Source: DASXTS01 sp036402215
GTDB taxonomy: Bacteria; Actinomycetota; Actinomycetes; Mycobacteriales; Pseudonocardiaceae
Assembly: GCA_036402215.1 (NCBI GenBank)
Contig: DASWTI010000540.1
Coordinates: 1-37,834 of the forward strand
Length of the DNA: 37,834 nt
Direction of reading: 5' to 3'
The notes beneath the pieces are model-generated. The model saw only the letters and a program-made list of their open reading frames with translations. It was not told the origin of the DNA and did no database searches. Below, piece after piece: positions 15,731 through 23,923 of this stretch (the stretch's first letter is position 1; each line of letters opens with the position of its first letter). Both the position numbers and the translations under genes were made by a program.

Positions 15731-16288
15731 ATGGCGAAGCTCATCTACTCGATGGTCACCTCGCTCGACGGCTACGCCGAGGCGGCGGAGGGCGGCCTCG
15801 GCACCGGGGCCGACGACGAGGAGGTGCACACCTTCATCAACGACCTCTTCCGGCCGGTCGGCACCTACCTCTACGGCCGGCGGATGTACGAGACGATGGT
15901 CTACTGGGAGACCGCGCACACCGAGCCCGGCCAGCCGCCGCACATCCTGCAGTACGCCCGCGACTGGCAGGCCGCGGAGAAGATCGTGTACTCCACGACG
16001 CTGGAAGCGGTGTCCAGCGCGAGGACCAGGATCGAGCGGACCTTCGACCCGGACGCGGTGCGCAGGCTCAAGGCCGAGGCCCATCACGACCTCACCGTCG
16101 ACGGCCCGAACCTGGCGGCCCAGGCGATCGCGGCCGGCCTGGTGGACGAGTACCACCTGTTCATCACCACGAGCGTCGTCGGCGGCGGCAAGCGATTCTT
16201 CCCCGACGGCGTGCGCCTCGATCTCGAACTGGTCGAGCAGCGTGCCTTCGACAGCGGACTGATCCACGCGCGCTACCGAACCCGCTGA
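15731..16288 (+). CDS. dihydrofolate reductase family (RibD C-terminal-like) protein
   Basis: 185 residues, GGAGGAG five bases before the ATG. Begins AKLIYSMVTSLDGYAE, the standard opening (SLDG) of the RibD-C/YyaP group, followed by YLYGRRMYETM and a final HDLTVDGPNLAAQAI with VVGGGKRFFPDG. These are soluble NADPH-binding proteins, mostly of unknown substrate. It converges on the ECF42 gene with a 24-base gap. Confidence 0.88.
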   Translation: MAKLIYSMVTSLDGYAEAAEGGLGTGADDEEVHTFINDLFRPVGTYLYGRRMYETMVYWETAHTEPGQPPHILQYARDWQAAEKIVYSTTLEAVSSARTRIERTFDPDAVRRLKAEAHHDLTVDGPNLAAQAIAAGLVDEYHLFITTSVVGGGKRFFPDGVRLDLELVEQRAFDSGLIHARYRTR

Positions 16289-16312
16289 GCCGCGGCGGCG
16301 AGGACGCGCCCG

Positions 16313-17470
16313 TCAGCGGTTCGGGTGGGCATTGAGGCGGGCGGCCTGGCGCGTCAGGTGGTCGCGTTCGGCCAGGTTGGGGGCCTTGTGGGCGGCCTCG
16401 GCGTACAGCCGGGCCGCCGTGGTCAGGTTGCCGTCGCGTTCGTGGAGGTACGCCGCCACCGCGGCGTGGCGGGGCAGTGAGTCGTCCAGGGCCGCCAGCG
16501 CCGCCAGGCCGGCCCGCGGTCCGTCGGCCTCGCCGACGGCCACCGCGCGGTTGAGCCGGACGATCGGGCTGTCGGTCAGCCGCGCGAGTTCGTCGTACCA
16601 CTCGACGATCTGCACCCAGTCGGTCTCCTCGGCGGTGGGCGCGTCGGCGTGGAGGGCGGCGATGGCGGCCTGGGCCTGGAACTCGCCCAGCCGGTCGCGG
16701 GCGAGGGCCGCCTGCAGGATCTCGACGCCCTCGGCGATCAGGGTGGTGTCCCACCGGCGGCGGTCCTGCTCGGCGAGGGGCACCAGGCTGCCGTCCGGGG
16801 CGGTGCGGGCGGGGCGCCGGGCGTGGTGGAGCAGCATGAGGGCGAGCAGGCCGGCCACCTCGGGGTGGTCGATGGCGGCGGCGAGCTGCCGGGTGAGCCG
16901 GATGGCCTCGGCGGCGAGGTCGAGGTCGCCGGAGTAGCCCTCGTTGAAGACCAGGTAGAGGACGCGCAGCACGGTGGCGACGTCGCCGGGCCGGTCGAAC
17001 CGCACGTCGGAGACGGTGCGCTTGGCACGGCTGATGCGTTGCGCCATGGTCGCCTCGGGCACCAGGTAGGCCTGGGCGATCTGACGGGTGGTCAGCCCGC
17101 CGACGGCCCGCAGCGTGAGCGCCACCGCGGACGCCGGCGTCAGCGACGGGTGGGCGCACAGGAAGTAGAGCTGGAGCGTGTCGTCCACCGCGGCCGCGGG
17201 CCCGGGCGGCGGCTCCTCGTCGACGACGTCCTCACGCCGGCGGCGGGCGGCGTCGGCCCGGGTCGCGTCGAGGAACCGGCGCCAGGCCACGGCGATCAGC
17301 CAGCCCTTGGGATCCCGGGGCGGGTCGTCCGGCCAGACCCGGACGGCCTCGACCAGCGCGTCCTGCAGGGCATCCTCGGCCGCCGCGAAGTCGGCTCCGC
17401 GGCGGACGAGGATCCCGAGCACGCTCGGTGTGAGGCTGCGGAGCAGGACCTCGTCCACCTGAGCGGTCAC
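16313..17470 (-). CDS. ECF42-type RNA polymerase sigma factor with C-terminal TPR-like domain
   Basis: 385 residues. The GTG at 17470 overlaps the TGA of the upstream DGPF gene (GTGA), so translation is probably coupled. Sigma region 2 is in the first about 95 residues (EDALQDALVEAVRVWP, then DPKGWLIAVAWRRFLD). Region 4 is at about 120-170 (LTLRAVGGLTTRQIAQAYLV and PEATMAQRISRAKR). From about 190 to the end lies the long helical extension typical of the ECF42 group (DUF6596/TPR: VLYLVFNEGYS, RLTRQLA, LLHHARRPAR). No anti-sigma gene is present, which is normal for this group; control is thought to act through the extension. A matching promoter lies upstream of the operon. Confidence 0.92.
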   Translation of the reverse strand: MTAQVDEVLLRSLTPSVLGILVRRGADFAAAEDALQDALVEAVRVWPDDPPRDPKGWLIAVAWRRFLDATRADAARRRREDVVDEEPPPGPAAAVDDTLQLYFLCAHPSLTPASAVALTLRAVGGLTTRQIAQAYLVPEATMAQRISRAKRTVSDVRFDRPGDVATVLRVLYLVFNEGYSGDLDLAAEAIRLTRQLAAAIDHPEVAGLLALMLLHHARRPARTAPDGSLVPLAEQDRRRWDTTLIAEGVEILQAALARDRLGEFQAQAAIAALHADAPTAEETDWVQIVEWYDELARLTDSPIVRLNRAVAVGEADGPRAGLAALAALDDSLPRHAAVAAYLHERDGNLTTAARLYAEAAHKAPNLAERDHLTRQAARLNAHPNR

Positions 17471-17874
17471 TCCGTGATGGTGGGCGGCGTGCCGTAGAAC
17501 GGGCGCAGTTCCAGCCACTCGTGGATGGGCTTCCCGCCGGCCCCCGGGGCGGCCGACAGCTCGCCGGCCAGCTCGACGGCACGCTCGTAGCTGTCGACGT
17601 CGATCACCATCCAGCCGGCGATGAGGTCCTTGGTCTCCGCGAACGGGCCGTCGGTGACCGGCGGGCGTCCCTCGCCGTCGTACCGGACCCACGCCCCTTC
17701 GGGGGCGAGCGCCTGGCCGTCGACGAACTCGCCGGTCTCCTCCAGCCGCGCCGCGAAGTCGTTCATGTACTGGAGGTGCGCCGAGATCTCCTCCGGCGTC
17801 CACCGGTCCATCGGCACGTTGTTCACGGCCGCCGGGGCGCCGCGGTAGTGCTTGAGCAACAGGTACTTGGCCAT
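17467..17874 (-). CDS. YCII/DGPF domain protein, partner of the ECF42 sigma factor
   Basis: 135 residues, GAGGAG before the ATG. It carries PPVTDGPFAETKDLIAGW, which contains the DGPF signature of the YCII-related family, and starts MAKYLLLKHYRG. In ECF42 loci, genes of this type are the usual direct targets of the sigma factor. Here the gene is first in a two-gene operon with the sigma gene. The biochemical role of DGPF proteins is not established. Confidence 0.92.
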   Translation of the reverse strand: MAKYLLLKHYRGAPAAVNNVPMDRWTPEEISAHLQYMNDFAARLEETGEFVDGQALAPEGAWVRYDGEGRPPVTDGPFAETKDLIAGWMVIDVDSYERAVELAGELSAAPGAGGKPIHEWLELRPFYGTPPTITE

Positions 17875-17923
17875 CGTGTTCTCCTCGGTGCTGGTGACCC
17901 ATCTTGGTCACGTTCACCGCGGG

Positions 17924-17950
17924 GACGGAGCCGGTCCCGGGTTCTCGACA
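17924..17950 (-). promoter_or_regulatory. predicted ECF42-dependent promoter of the DGPF-sigma operon
   Basis: On the minus strand TGTCGA (17950-17945) is followed after 17 bases by CGTC (17927-17924), about 50 bases upstream of the DGPF start. TGTCGA and CGA/TC are the reported -35 and -10 elements of ECF42 targets, so positive autoregulation is predicted. Confidence 0.7.
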
Positions 17951-17993
17951 TCGGCGTGCGACGTTTTTTCTCGTGGCCGGGCAGGGTGGGCCG

Positions 17994-19058
17994 TCAGCCT
18001 CGGGCGATGGCGCCGATGCGGGCGTTGAGCTTGGCGGAGCGGGCGCCGAACTCGCCGATGCGGGCGGCGGCGGGGCCGGCGAGGTAGGGGCGGCGGGCGG
18101 GGCCGGAGCGGTCGGTGAGCTGCAGGACGGCGTCGGTGCGGCCGAGCTTGACGCAGGCGCCGAGGTGCAGCAGCGAGTACGGCCGGGGCGGGCGGCCGGT
18201 GACGAGACGGGCCAGGGTGCCGGCGGCGTGGGCGGCCTGCGGCAGCGCGTTGACGCAGCACGGGCGGGCGCCGGGCACGCCGGCGCAGTCGCCGGCCACC
18301 AGGATGCGGTCGTCGCTGACGCTGCGCAGGTACCGGTCGACGAGGGCGCGGCCGGTGGCGTCGACGGCGAGGCCGCTGCGGGCGGCCAGGTCGGGCACGC
18401 CGGACACGATGCCCCACAGGGTCAGGTCGGAGGCGAACGCCCGCCCGGAGCGCAGCCGCACGTCGCCGCCGGACACCTCGGTGACGAGGCCCTCGACGAG
18501 GTGCACGCCGAGGCGCTCCAGGCCGGCGCGGATCCGCCGTTGCGCGCCGGGGGTGAAGGTGGCGGCCGGCGGCGGCCCGGCCAGGCGCACGCGGAGGTCC
18601 GGCCGGGCGCCGGCCACCTCGGCCGCGGTCTCGATGCCGGTGGCGCCGGTCCCGACGACCGTGACCGTGCCGCCGGCGGGCAGCGCGGCGACCGCCGCCC
18701 GGGCCTGCTCGGCCCCCTCCCAGGTGCCCACCGGGACCGTCCCCGGCAGCGGCTGCACGGTGCTGCCCACGGCGAGCACGGCGTGGTCGAAGTCGATGCG
18801 GTCGCCGTCGTCGAGGGCGAGCGTGCCGTCGCCGATCTTGTCGACGGTGCCGACCCGCGCGGTGATCCCCTCCCGAAGCATGGCCGTCAGCGGCGTGTCG
18901 GCCGAGCCGGTGCCCGCCAGTTGCTGGTGCAGCCGTACGCGCTCCACGAACTGCGGCCGCGGGTTGACCACCGTGATCTCGGCGGACCCGAGCTTTCGCG
19001 CGAGCCGGTTCGCCGCGGTCGTCCCCGCGTAGCCGGCCCCCACCACCACGATCCTCAT
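17994..19058 (-). CDS. FAD-dependent NAD(P)H oxidoreductase (NDH-2/Ndh-like), ECF41 partner
   Basis: 354 residues. Starts MRIVVVGAGYAGTTAANRLA, the first dinucleotide-binding motif (GxGxxG), with a second in VTVVGTGATGIETAAEVAG (about 145-165). ILVAGDCAGVPG near 280-290 is the FAD-binding GD motif. Length is shorter than most type II NADH dehydrogenases, and no membrane helix is seen. Quinone or small-electron-acceptor reduction is likely. The gene diverges from the ECF41 sigma factor and has a textbook ECF41 promoter. Oxidoreductases are among the recognised ECF41-linked partner genes (carboxymuconolactone decarboxylase, oxidoreductase or epimerase). Confidence 0.9.
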   Translation of the reverse strand: MRIVVVGAGYAGTTAANRLARKLGSAEITVVNPRPQFVERVRLHQQLAGTGSADTPLTAMLREGITARVGTVDKIGDGTLALDDGDRIDFDHAVLAVGSTVQPLPGTVPVGTWEGAEQARAAVAALPAGGTVTVVGTGATGIETAAEVAGARPDLRVRLAGPPPAATFTPGAQRRIRAGLERLGVHLVEGLVTEVSGGDVRLRSGRAFASDLTLWGIVSGVPDLAARSGLAVDATGRALVDRYLRSVSDDRILVAGDCAGVPGARPCCVNALPQAAHAAGTLARLVTGRPPRPYSLLHLGACVKLGRTDAVLQLTDRSGPARRPYLAGPAAARIGEFGARSAKLNARIGAIARG

Positions 19059-19096
19059 GCTGACTCCCTGGGTCGTCCCAACCGTGTCGGGCAGGA

Positions 19097-19123
19097 GACG
19101 CCGGTGACGGGATCGCTGTGACA
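19097..19123 (-). promoter_or_regulatory. predicted ECF41 promoter for the oxidoreductase gene
   Basis: Minus strand: TGTCACA (19123-19117), 16-base spacer, CGTC (19100-19097). This is an exact match to the published ECF41 consensus, about 40 bases upstream of the oxidoreductase start. Confidence 0.8.
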
Positions 19124-19135
19124 CCCAGGGGTCCG

Positions 19136-19162
19136 TGTCACAGAACGGCCGGCCGCGGTGTC
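19136..19162 (+). promoter_or_regulatory. candidate ECF41 autoregulatory promoter
   Basis: Plus strand: TGTCACA (19136-19142), 16-base spacer, TGTC (19159-19162) in place of CGTC. It reads toward the sigma gene at 19200. The perfect -35 with a one-base-changed -10 suggests weaker self-activation. Confidence 0.55.
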
Positions 19163-19199
19163 CAGTGGGTGACCCCGAGGGAGAGGCAGGTGTGACCCC

Positions 19200-20111
19200 A
19201 TGGTTTCCCGCGACGCGACGGTGAGCGGGACGGACCCCGCCACCGCGGTGTTCGTCGCCCACCGCAACCTGCTCTTCACGGTCGCCTACGAGATGCTCGG
19301 CGTGGCGGCCGACGCCGAGGACGTGCTGCAGGAGACCTGGCTGCGCTGGACGACCGTCGACCTGGACACGGTCCGCGACCGGCGTGCCTACCTGGTCCGC
19401 ATCACCACGCGCCAGGCGCTGACCCGGCTGCGCACGCTGCGCAGGCGCAAGGAGTCCTACGTCGGCCCGTGGCTGCCCGAGCCGTTGCTCACCGCGCCCG
19501 ACGTGGCCGAGGACGCCGAGCTGGCCGACAGCGTCTCGACGGCGATGATGCTGGTGCTGGAGACGCTCGGGCCGACGGAGCGGGCGGTGTTCGTGCTGCG
19601 CGAGGTGTTCGGCGTCGGCTACGACGAGATCGCCGACGCCGTCGGCAGGACGCCGGCAGCCGTGCGGCAGATCGCGCACCGCGCGCGGACCCACGTCGCC
19701 GCGCGACGGCCGCGCGACGTCGTCTCCCCGGCCGAGACCCGGGCCGCGCTGGATGCCTTCCTCCGGGCGGCCCGGACCGGCGACCTGCAGGGCCTGCTGG
19801 ACGTCCTCGCGCCGGACGTGATCCTGCTGAGCGACGGCGGCGGCGTCACGAAGGCCGTGCCCCGCCCGGTCGCCGGAGCCGACAAGGTGGCCCGGCTGCT
19901 GGGCGCCGGCCTGTCCAAGCTCGCCGGCGTCGACGCCTCGTTCGAGCCGGCGCAGTTCAACGGCTCCCCCGCCCTGGTCATCCGGATCGGCGGGCGGCTC
20001 GACTGCGTCCTGACCGTGCGGATCGACGACGGCCGCATCGCCGGGCTCTACTTCGTGCGCAACCCGGAGAAGCTGTCCAGGGCGGAGCGGGAGACCGTCG
20101 TCAGCCGGTGA
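19200..20111 (+). CDS. ECF41-type sigma factor with SnoaL-like C-terminal domain (SigJ-like)
   Basis: 303 residues. Sigma region 2 is at about 15-80 (HRNLLFTVAYEMLGVAADAE, then DVLQETWLRW), and region 4 at about 120-170 (LGPTERAVFVLREVFGVGYD, then EIADAVGRTPAAVRQIAHRA). The linker has YVGPWLPEP, and the C-terminal SnoaL-like fold (about 180-295) has DGGG and ends with NPEKL, the group's NPDKL motif with Asp replaced by Glu. These three motifs define ECF41. In this group the fused domain replaces an anti-sigma factor. It is divergent from its presumed target gene, with facing TGTCACA promoters between. Confidence 0.95.
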   Translation: MVSRDATVSGTDPATAVFVAHRNLLFTVAYEMLGVAADAEDVLQETWLRWTTVDLDTVRDRRAYLVRITTRQALTRLRTLRRRKESYVGPWLPEPLLTAPDVAEDAELADSVSTAMMLVLETLGPTERAVFVLREVFGVGYDEIADAVGRTPAAVRQIAHRARTHVAARRPRDVVSPAETRAALDAFLRAARTGDLQGLLDVLAPDVILLSDGGGVTKAVPRPVAGADKVARLLGAGLSKLAGVDASFEPAQFNGSPALVIRIGGRLDCVLTVRIDDGRIAGLYFVRNPEKLSRAERETVVSR

Positions 20112-20234
20112 GGCCCCGGTCGGTCCGGCGGGCGGCCGTCACGGAACTGCAGCGCTCGCAGCAGGTGGAGACCGGGTACCGGCCGTGAACGGCGCGGCCC
20201 CCTGGCGAGGCCCACCGGTGGCGCAGCCGTGGAG

Positions 20235-20993
20235 TCACGGACCCGGCGGCGCGGCGGCCCGGTCCGGGGTTCCCGCGCGGCGGGCCGCGTGGAGGATCTC
20301 CTGGACGCGGTCGAGCGCATCCGCGAGCCCGCCGCCGGAGTCGTCCACCTGCCCGGCTGCGTCCTCGAGAAGACCGAGTGCGTACTCGGCCAGATCCACG
20401 GCCACGTCGGGAAAGCCGCCGCCCGCCAGCTCGGCCACCACGTCGAGGGCCTCGTCGACACGTCGGAAGTAGTCGAAGGCCGCGGCGTAATCGACCTCCT
20501 TGTCGATGTCGATCGCGAACTCCAGTCGTTCCCGCAGTCGCTGAACGTCCAGCGCCGCCGACGGGTCCGCCCCGGCTGCCACGTCGAGCCGGGCCCGGAC
20601 CAGCGGTGCCGACGCGGACGCCGCCATCAGCTGGTCCACCAGCCACTCCGCGTCGCGGTCGAGCAGGAACCGCCGCAACCGCGCGTCGGACAACGCCGTC
20701 GGCCGCGGATCACCGAGGCGGCCGCCCTGCTCCAGCCAGGACAGCGCGGCCGCCACACAGTGCTTGCAGAAGGCGCCCTCCGCGCCGTGAGGACAGGAGC
20801 ACTGCCAGCGCAGGCCTCGCGCCGTGACCTCCAACCGGACCCGGTACGCCCGCGTACCGTCCACGGTCGCGGCCACCGTCGTCCCGCTCACCATGAGCCG
20901 TCGGACGTGGCCGTCGGCCAGGTACCGCTCGCCACGGGCGAAGGACCGGGGAGCTGCCAGCGCCCGGATCGACGCCACCGTGACCGCCTTCAT
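20235..20993 (-). CDS. SWIM zinc-finger protein, short form
   Basis: 252 residues from the ATG at 20993 (MKAVTVASIRALAAPRSFAR); a farther upstream start would only add low-complexity sequence. The SWIM motif CxCx(n)CxH is complete: CSCPHGAEGAFCKHC at about residues 65-80. Helical repeats follow (RLRRFLLDRDAEWLVDQLM, YAAAFDYFRRVDEALDVVAE). Related actinobacterial proteins usually continue well past the VQEILHAARRAG point. Here the chain ends soon after in APPGP, so the C-terminal part may have been lost near the convergent ECF41 gene. SWIM domains bind DNA or protein; the role here is unknown. Confidence 0.82.
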   Translation of the reverse strand: MKAVTVASIRALAAPRSFARGERYLADGHVRRLMVSGTTVAATVDGTRAYRVRLEVTARGLRWQCSCPHGAEGAFCKHCVAAALSWLEQGGRLGDPRPTALSDARLRRFLLDRDAEWLVDQLMAASASAPLVRARLDVAAGADPSAALDVQRLRERLEFAIDIDKEVDYAAAFDYFRRVDEALDVVAELAGGGFPDVAVDLAEYALGLLEDAAGQVDDSGGGLADALDRVQEILHAARRAGTPDRAAAPPGP

Positions 20994-21038
20994 GATCCAC
21001 ATCATGCCGGGCACCGATCGGGGCCCTGCTGCGGCGGT

Positions 21039-21055
21039 CGGCGGTGCCACCGCCG
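21039..21055 (-). terminator. GC-rich hairpin after the methyltransferase gene
   Basis: CGGCGGTG and CACCGCCG are perfect inverted arms around one base (effectively a six-pair stem with a five-base loop), 12 bases beyond the stop of the minus-strand methyltransferase. No T-run is visible, which is common in actinomycetes. Confidence 0.45.
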
Positions 21056-21066
21056 GGCGGCGGCCG

Positions 21067-22134
21067 TCAGGCGTTCTTCGTCGCGCAGAGGACGGCCTGG
21101 ACGGGGATGGCGTCCGGGGGAAGCTCCGCGGGGTCCTTGGCGATGGCCTTGGTCACCGTGAAGCCGCATTCCTCCAGCCAGCGGCGGTACGTGGACAGCT
21201 TCTGCGGCCCGCCCTGGCCCATGGCGCAGCCGAGGAAGAAGGCCGGGAAGAAGTCGACGGTGTAGTTGTCGGGGTCCTTGATGTTCTCGGGGTAGATCGG
21301 CACCAGGATGTTGACCTGCCCGCCGGCGTCCAGGGAGTCGTGGACGGCGCCCAGGATGCGGAACACGTCGTCCTTGTCGAACATGTCCAGGAAGTGCGTG
21401 ATCAGCACGACGTCGAAGCCGCGGGGGACGGAGTCGAAGACGTCGCCGCCGATGAAGGAGCAGTGCCCGGCCAGACCGTGCGCCCGGAACCTGGCCAGGC
21501 ACTCGGCCTCCCGCTCCGGCAGGTCGAAGGTGGTGACGCGCAGGCCGGGCGACTTCTTGCGCTCGTAGGTCATGACCGCCCCGAGACCGGTGTTGCCGGC
21601 CAGGTCGAGCACGCGGGCGCCGGCCGGGATGTCGATGTTGTCGAGGAACCACGGGGCGATCCGGGCGGTGACGGTGTCCATCAGGGTGGCCCAGGACTCG
21701 AGCAGGTCCTGGTGCCGCGCGGCGGCGCCGTACAGGGTGCCGTCGTAGCCGTACAACTCCTTCAGGCCGACCACCGTGCCGGTCCGCACGCTGTCGGTCA
21801 GGTGGAACAACTGCCGCAGCAGCACGACCTTGATCATGTTCATCAGCGGCAGCACGCGCCGCAGGTCGGTCTCGGAGAGGTGGGCCAGGGCGTCGAGCCG
21901 GTAGCCGCCGGACTCGTCCTGGGCGACGAAGCCCTCCTTGACCAGCAGGTGCAGCAGCTGTTCCACGGCGTCCGGCTTGGCGGCCACGACCTCGCCGAGC
22001 TTCGCCGCGCCGATGCCGGGGTGTTCCCGCAGCGTGTCGATGATGCCGAGTTCGAAGCAGGACAGCAGGTTCATGAACCGCGCGGGCCCCACCATGTACT
22101 CACGAAACCGTGCGAGCGTCGCTTCCGCCGTCAT
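21067..22134 (-). CDS. O-methyltransferase family (Methyltransf_2) enzyme, naphthoquinone cluster
   Basis: 355 residues from the ATG at 22134, preceded by GAAGGGA; a GTG at 22170 overlapping the ligase stop (GTGA) is the alternative start. The N-terminal about 110 residues are the winged-helix dimerisation domain (FMNLLSCFELGIIDTLREHP, then VEQLLHLLVKEGFV). The SAM site is ARVLDLAGNTGLGAV, with D, A and N in place of the usual DxGGG, followed by VTTFDLPE and FIGGDVFDSVP. LITHFLDMF replaces the catalytic-His region of plant-type enzymes. It is the second gene of the leftward ligase operon. Methylation of a hydroxynaphthoquinone intermediate (on O or C) is inferred from context. Confidence 0.87.
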   Translation of the reverse strand: MTAEATLARFREYMVGPARFMNLLSCFELGIIDTLREHPGIGAAKLGEVVAAKPDAVEQLLHLLVKEGFVAQDESGGYRLDALAHLSETDLRRVLPLMNMIKVVLLRQLFHLTDSVRTGTVVGLKELYGYDGTLYGAAARHQDLLESWATLMDTVTARIAPWFLDNIDIPAGARVLDLAGNTGLGAVMTYERKKSPGLRVTTFDLPEREAECLARFRAHGLAGHCSFIGGDVFDSVPRGFDVVLITHFLDMFDKDDVFRILGAVHDSLDAGGQVNILVPIYPENIKDPDNYTVDFFPAFFLGCAMGQGGPQKLSTYRRWLEECGFTVTKAIAKDPAELPPDAIPVQAVLCATKNA

Positions 22135-22166
22135 GCGCTGATCCCTTCGAGTTGTCACCGCCCGGT

Positions 22167-23750
22167 TCACGCCTGACCCGCCGGCTGGTCGCGGAGGCGG
22201 CGCGCCAGCTCGATCCGCTGCACCTTCAGGGTCGCGGTCCGCGGTATCTCGTCCTGCCGGATCTGGATCGGGTCGGCCAGCTGCGGGAACTCGGCGGCGG
22301 CCGCGCGCCAGCGGTCCCGGTCCAGCGGCCGGTCGGCGGTGGTGCAGATGACCGGCACCGGCTCGGACCGCGGGCCGGACACCACGACGAGCTCGCTCAG
22401 CTCCTCCAGCCTGCTCAGCAGGAGGTCCTCGATCTCCAGGCTGCTGCGCACGCCGGGAATGACGTCCACCTCACGGTCGAGCAGGTGCAGGCAGCCGAGC
22501 CTGCTGCGGTACCCGACGTCGCCGGTTCGCCACCAACCGTCGCGCAGGTTGGTGTCGAACCGCTCCTGCTCGCCGAAGTAGGCCGTCGCCAGGCCGCTCC
22601 ACCGGACCTCGATGAAGCCGGGGTTGCGCTCGGACGGCCGCCTGCCGTCCCGGCTCACGACGCGGACCTTTGCGCAGCCCGGCATCGGGTAGCCGACGCA
22701 GCGCCCCTCGGCCCGCTGGGCGGACCGGCGGAAGTACGGCCGGCCGACCGCCGGGCCGACCTCGCTCTGCCCGTAGATCTGGAAGAACTGCGGCGTCCGC
22801 CGCTCCGACGACGCGAGCAGCCGGCTGATCGTCCTGGGGTGGATGGCGTCGAACGTGCTGCTGAAGTACTTGACGGAGGCGAAGGGCCGGCGGGGGTCGG
22901 TGGTGAGCCCCTCCCACTCCATGAACGAGTTGGGCAGGGCCTCGATGAACCCCGGGCGGTGCTCCAGGAAGAACCCCGCGACCGTGCCGGGGTCGGACTC
23001 CTTCATGAGCAGCACCGGCATCGCCCGCAGCAGGGCCAGCGCCATCGCCGCGAACATCCGGGAGTGCACGAAGGAGATGTGGATCGCGACGGTCTCCCGC
23101 TTCCGCATCAACGACAGCAGCCACCACTGCGGCCGGAGCCGGGCGCGCATGCTCCGCGCCGTGTGCACGACGAGCTTGGGCAGCCCCGTGGTGCCGGAGG
23201 TGTGGGTGATCAGCGCCGGCTCCCCCGGCTCCCCGAACACCGGTGGGACCGGCGGCGACCCGGCGAGCTCGGCGAGCGAGGCCGCCCCCGGCCGGCTGCC
23301 GGCCACGATGATCACCCGCCTGGTGAGGCCGGCGACCGGCACGGCGGCGAGGGCGTCGAGCTTGTGCTCGTCGGTGAGCAGGTGCGGCCGGTCCAGCCGG
23401 CCGAGCAGGGCGCCGACGGTCGCGGCGTCCAGGGCGGGCGACAGCATCACCGGGACCGCGCCGATGCGCGACGCCGCGGTGGCGAGCACCCAGACGTCGA
23501 AGCCGGCAGCCTTGTGGATGGCGATGCGCTCCCCCGGGCGGACCCCGGCCGCCCACAACCGGGCGGCCAGATCGGCCACGTGACCGGCCAGCTCGGCCAC
23601 CGTCAGGCGCCGTCCCGCCCCGGGCAGGCAGTCCAGCTCGTGATCGAGGGTGAGCGGCGTCGAGCCGTTCCTGACCGCGGCCGCCTCGGGGACGATGCCG
23701 AGGTAGAGACCGCGCTTCAGCCTCGAATCGTGGATCGTGAAGCCCTTCAT
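22167..23750 (-). CDS. adenylate-forming enzyme (AMP-dependent acyl-CoA synthetase/ligase superfamily)
   Basis: 527 residues, AAGGAG before the ATG. Core motifs: P-loop THTSGTTGLPKLVVHT (TSGTTGLPK at 184-192), FFQIYGQSEVGP (A5), GWWRTGDVGYRS (A7), DREVDVIPG (hinge A8 region) and PRTATLKVQR with the catalytic lysine at 509 (A10). All are intact, so it should be active. It diverges from rppA. Similar enzymes occur in furaquinocin/naphterpin-type clusters. Options are CoA-ester activation of a carboxylate, or an ATP-dependent diazotase-like activity (CreM-type enzymes belong to this superfamily) acting on an aminonaphthoquinone. No nitrite-forming genes are in the window, so the latter is speculative. 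Confidence 0.9.
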   Translation of the reverse strand: MKGFTIHDSRLKRGLYLGIVPEAAAVRNGSTPLTLDHELDCLPGAGRRLTVAELAGHVADLAARLWAAGVRPGERIAIHKAAGFDVWVLATAASRIGAVPVMLSPALDAATVGALLGRLDRPHLLTDEHKLDALAAVPVAGLTRRVIIVAGSRPGAASLAELAGSPPVPPVFGEPGEPALITHTSGTTGLPKLVVHTARSMRARLRPQWWLLSLMRKRETVAIHISFVHSRMFAAMALALLRAMPVLLMKESDPGTVAGFFLEHRPGFIEALPNSFMEWEGLTTDPRRPFASVKYFSSTFDAIHPRTISRLLASSERRTPQFFQIYGQSEVGPAVGRPYFRRSAQRAEGRCVGYPMPGCAKVRVVSRDGRRPSERNPGFIEVRWSGLATAYFGEQERFDTNLRDGWWRTGDVGYRSRLGCLHLLDREVDVIPGVRSSLEIEDLLLSRLEELSELVVVSGPRSEPVPVICTTADRPLDRDRWRAAAAEFPQLADPIQIRQDEIPRTATLKVQRIELARRLRDQPAGQA

Positions 23751-23820
23751 CGGACCTGCTCCTTCTACGGCGCCTCAGGTCGATCCGGAGGGTCGGCCGG
23801 GTCCCAGCATTGACACCGGG

Positions 23821-23864
23821 ACTTGGCCGGGACTGTTCGGCGAGTTGGCGCGGGCTTGGCGGTC
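23821..23864 (-). promoter_or_regulatory. candidate SARP operator, four 11-bp-phased repeats facing the ligase operon
   Basis: Plus-strand 11-mers in register are ACTTGGCCGGG, ACTGTTCGGCG, AGTTGGCGCGG and GCTTGGCGGTC. The heptamer (A/G)CTTGGC is kept in three of four copies. SARP regulators bind heptamers repeated every 11 bases just upstream of the -10. Read leftward, the last GCCAAGT is followed after nine bases by AATGCT, a possible -10, about 50 bases before the ligase start. Confidence 0.5.
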
Positions 23865-23923
23865 CGCTCTCCTGACTGCGCGCACGAGAACCGCCGGATG
23901 GCGCAACGCCGGTAGCCGGAAGT

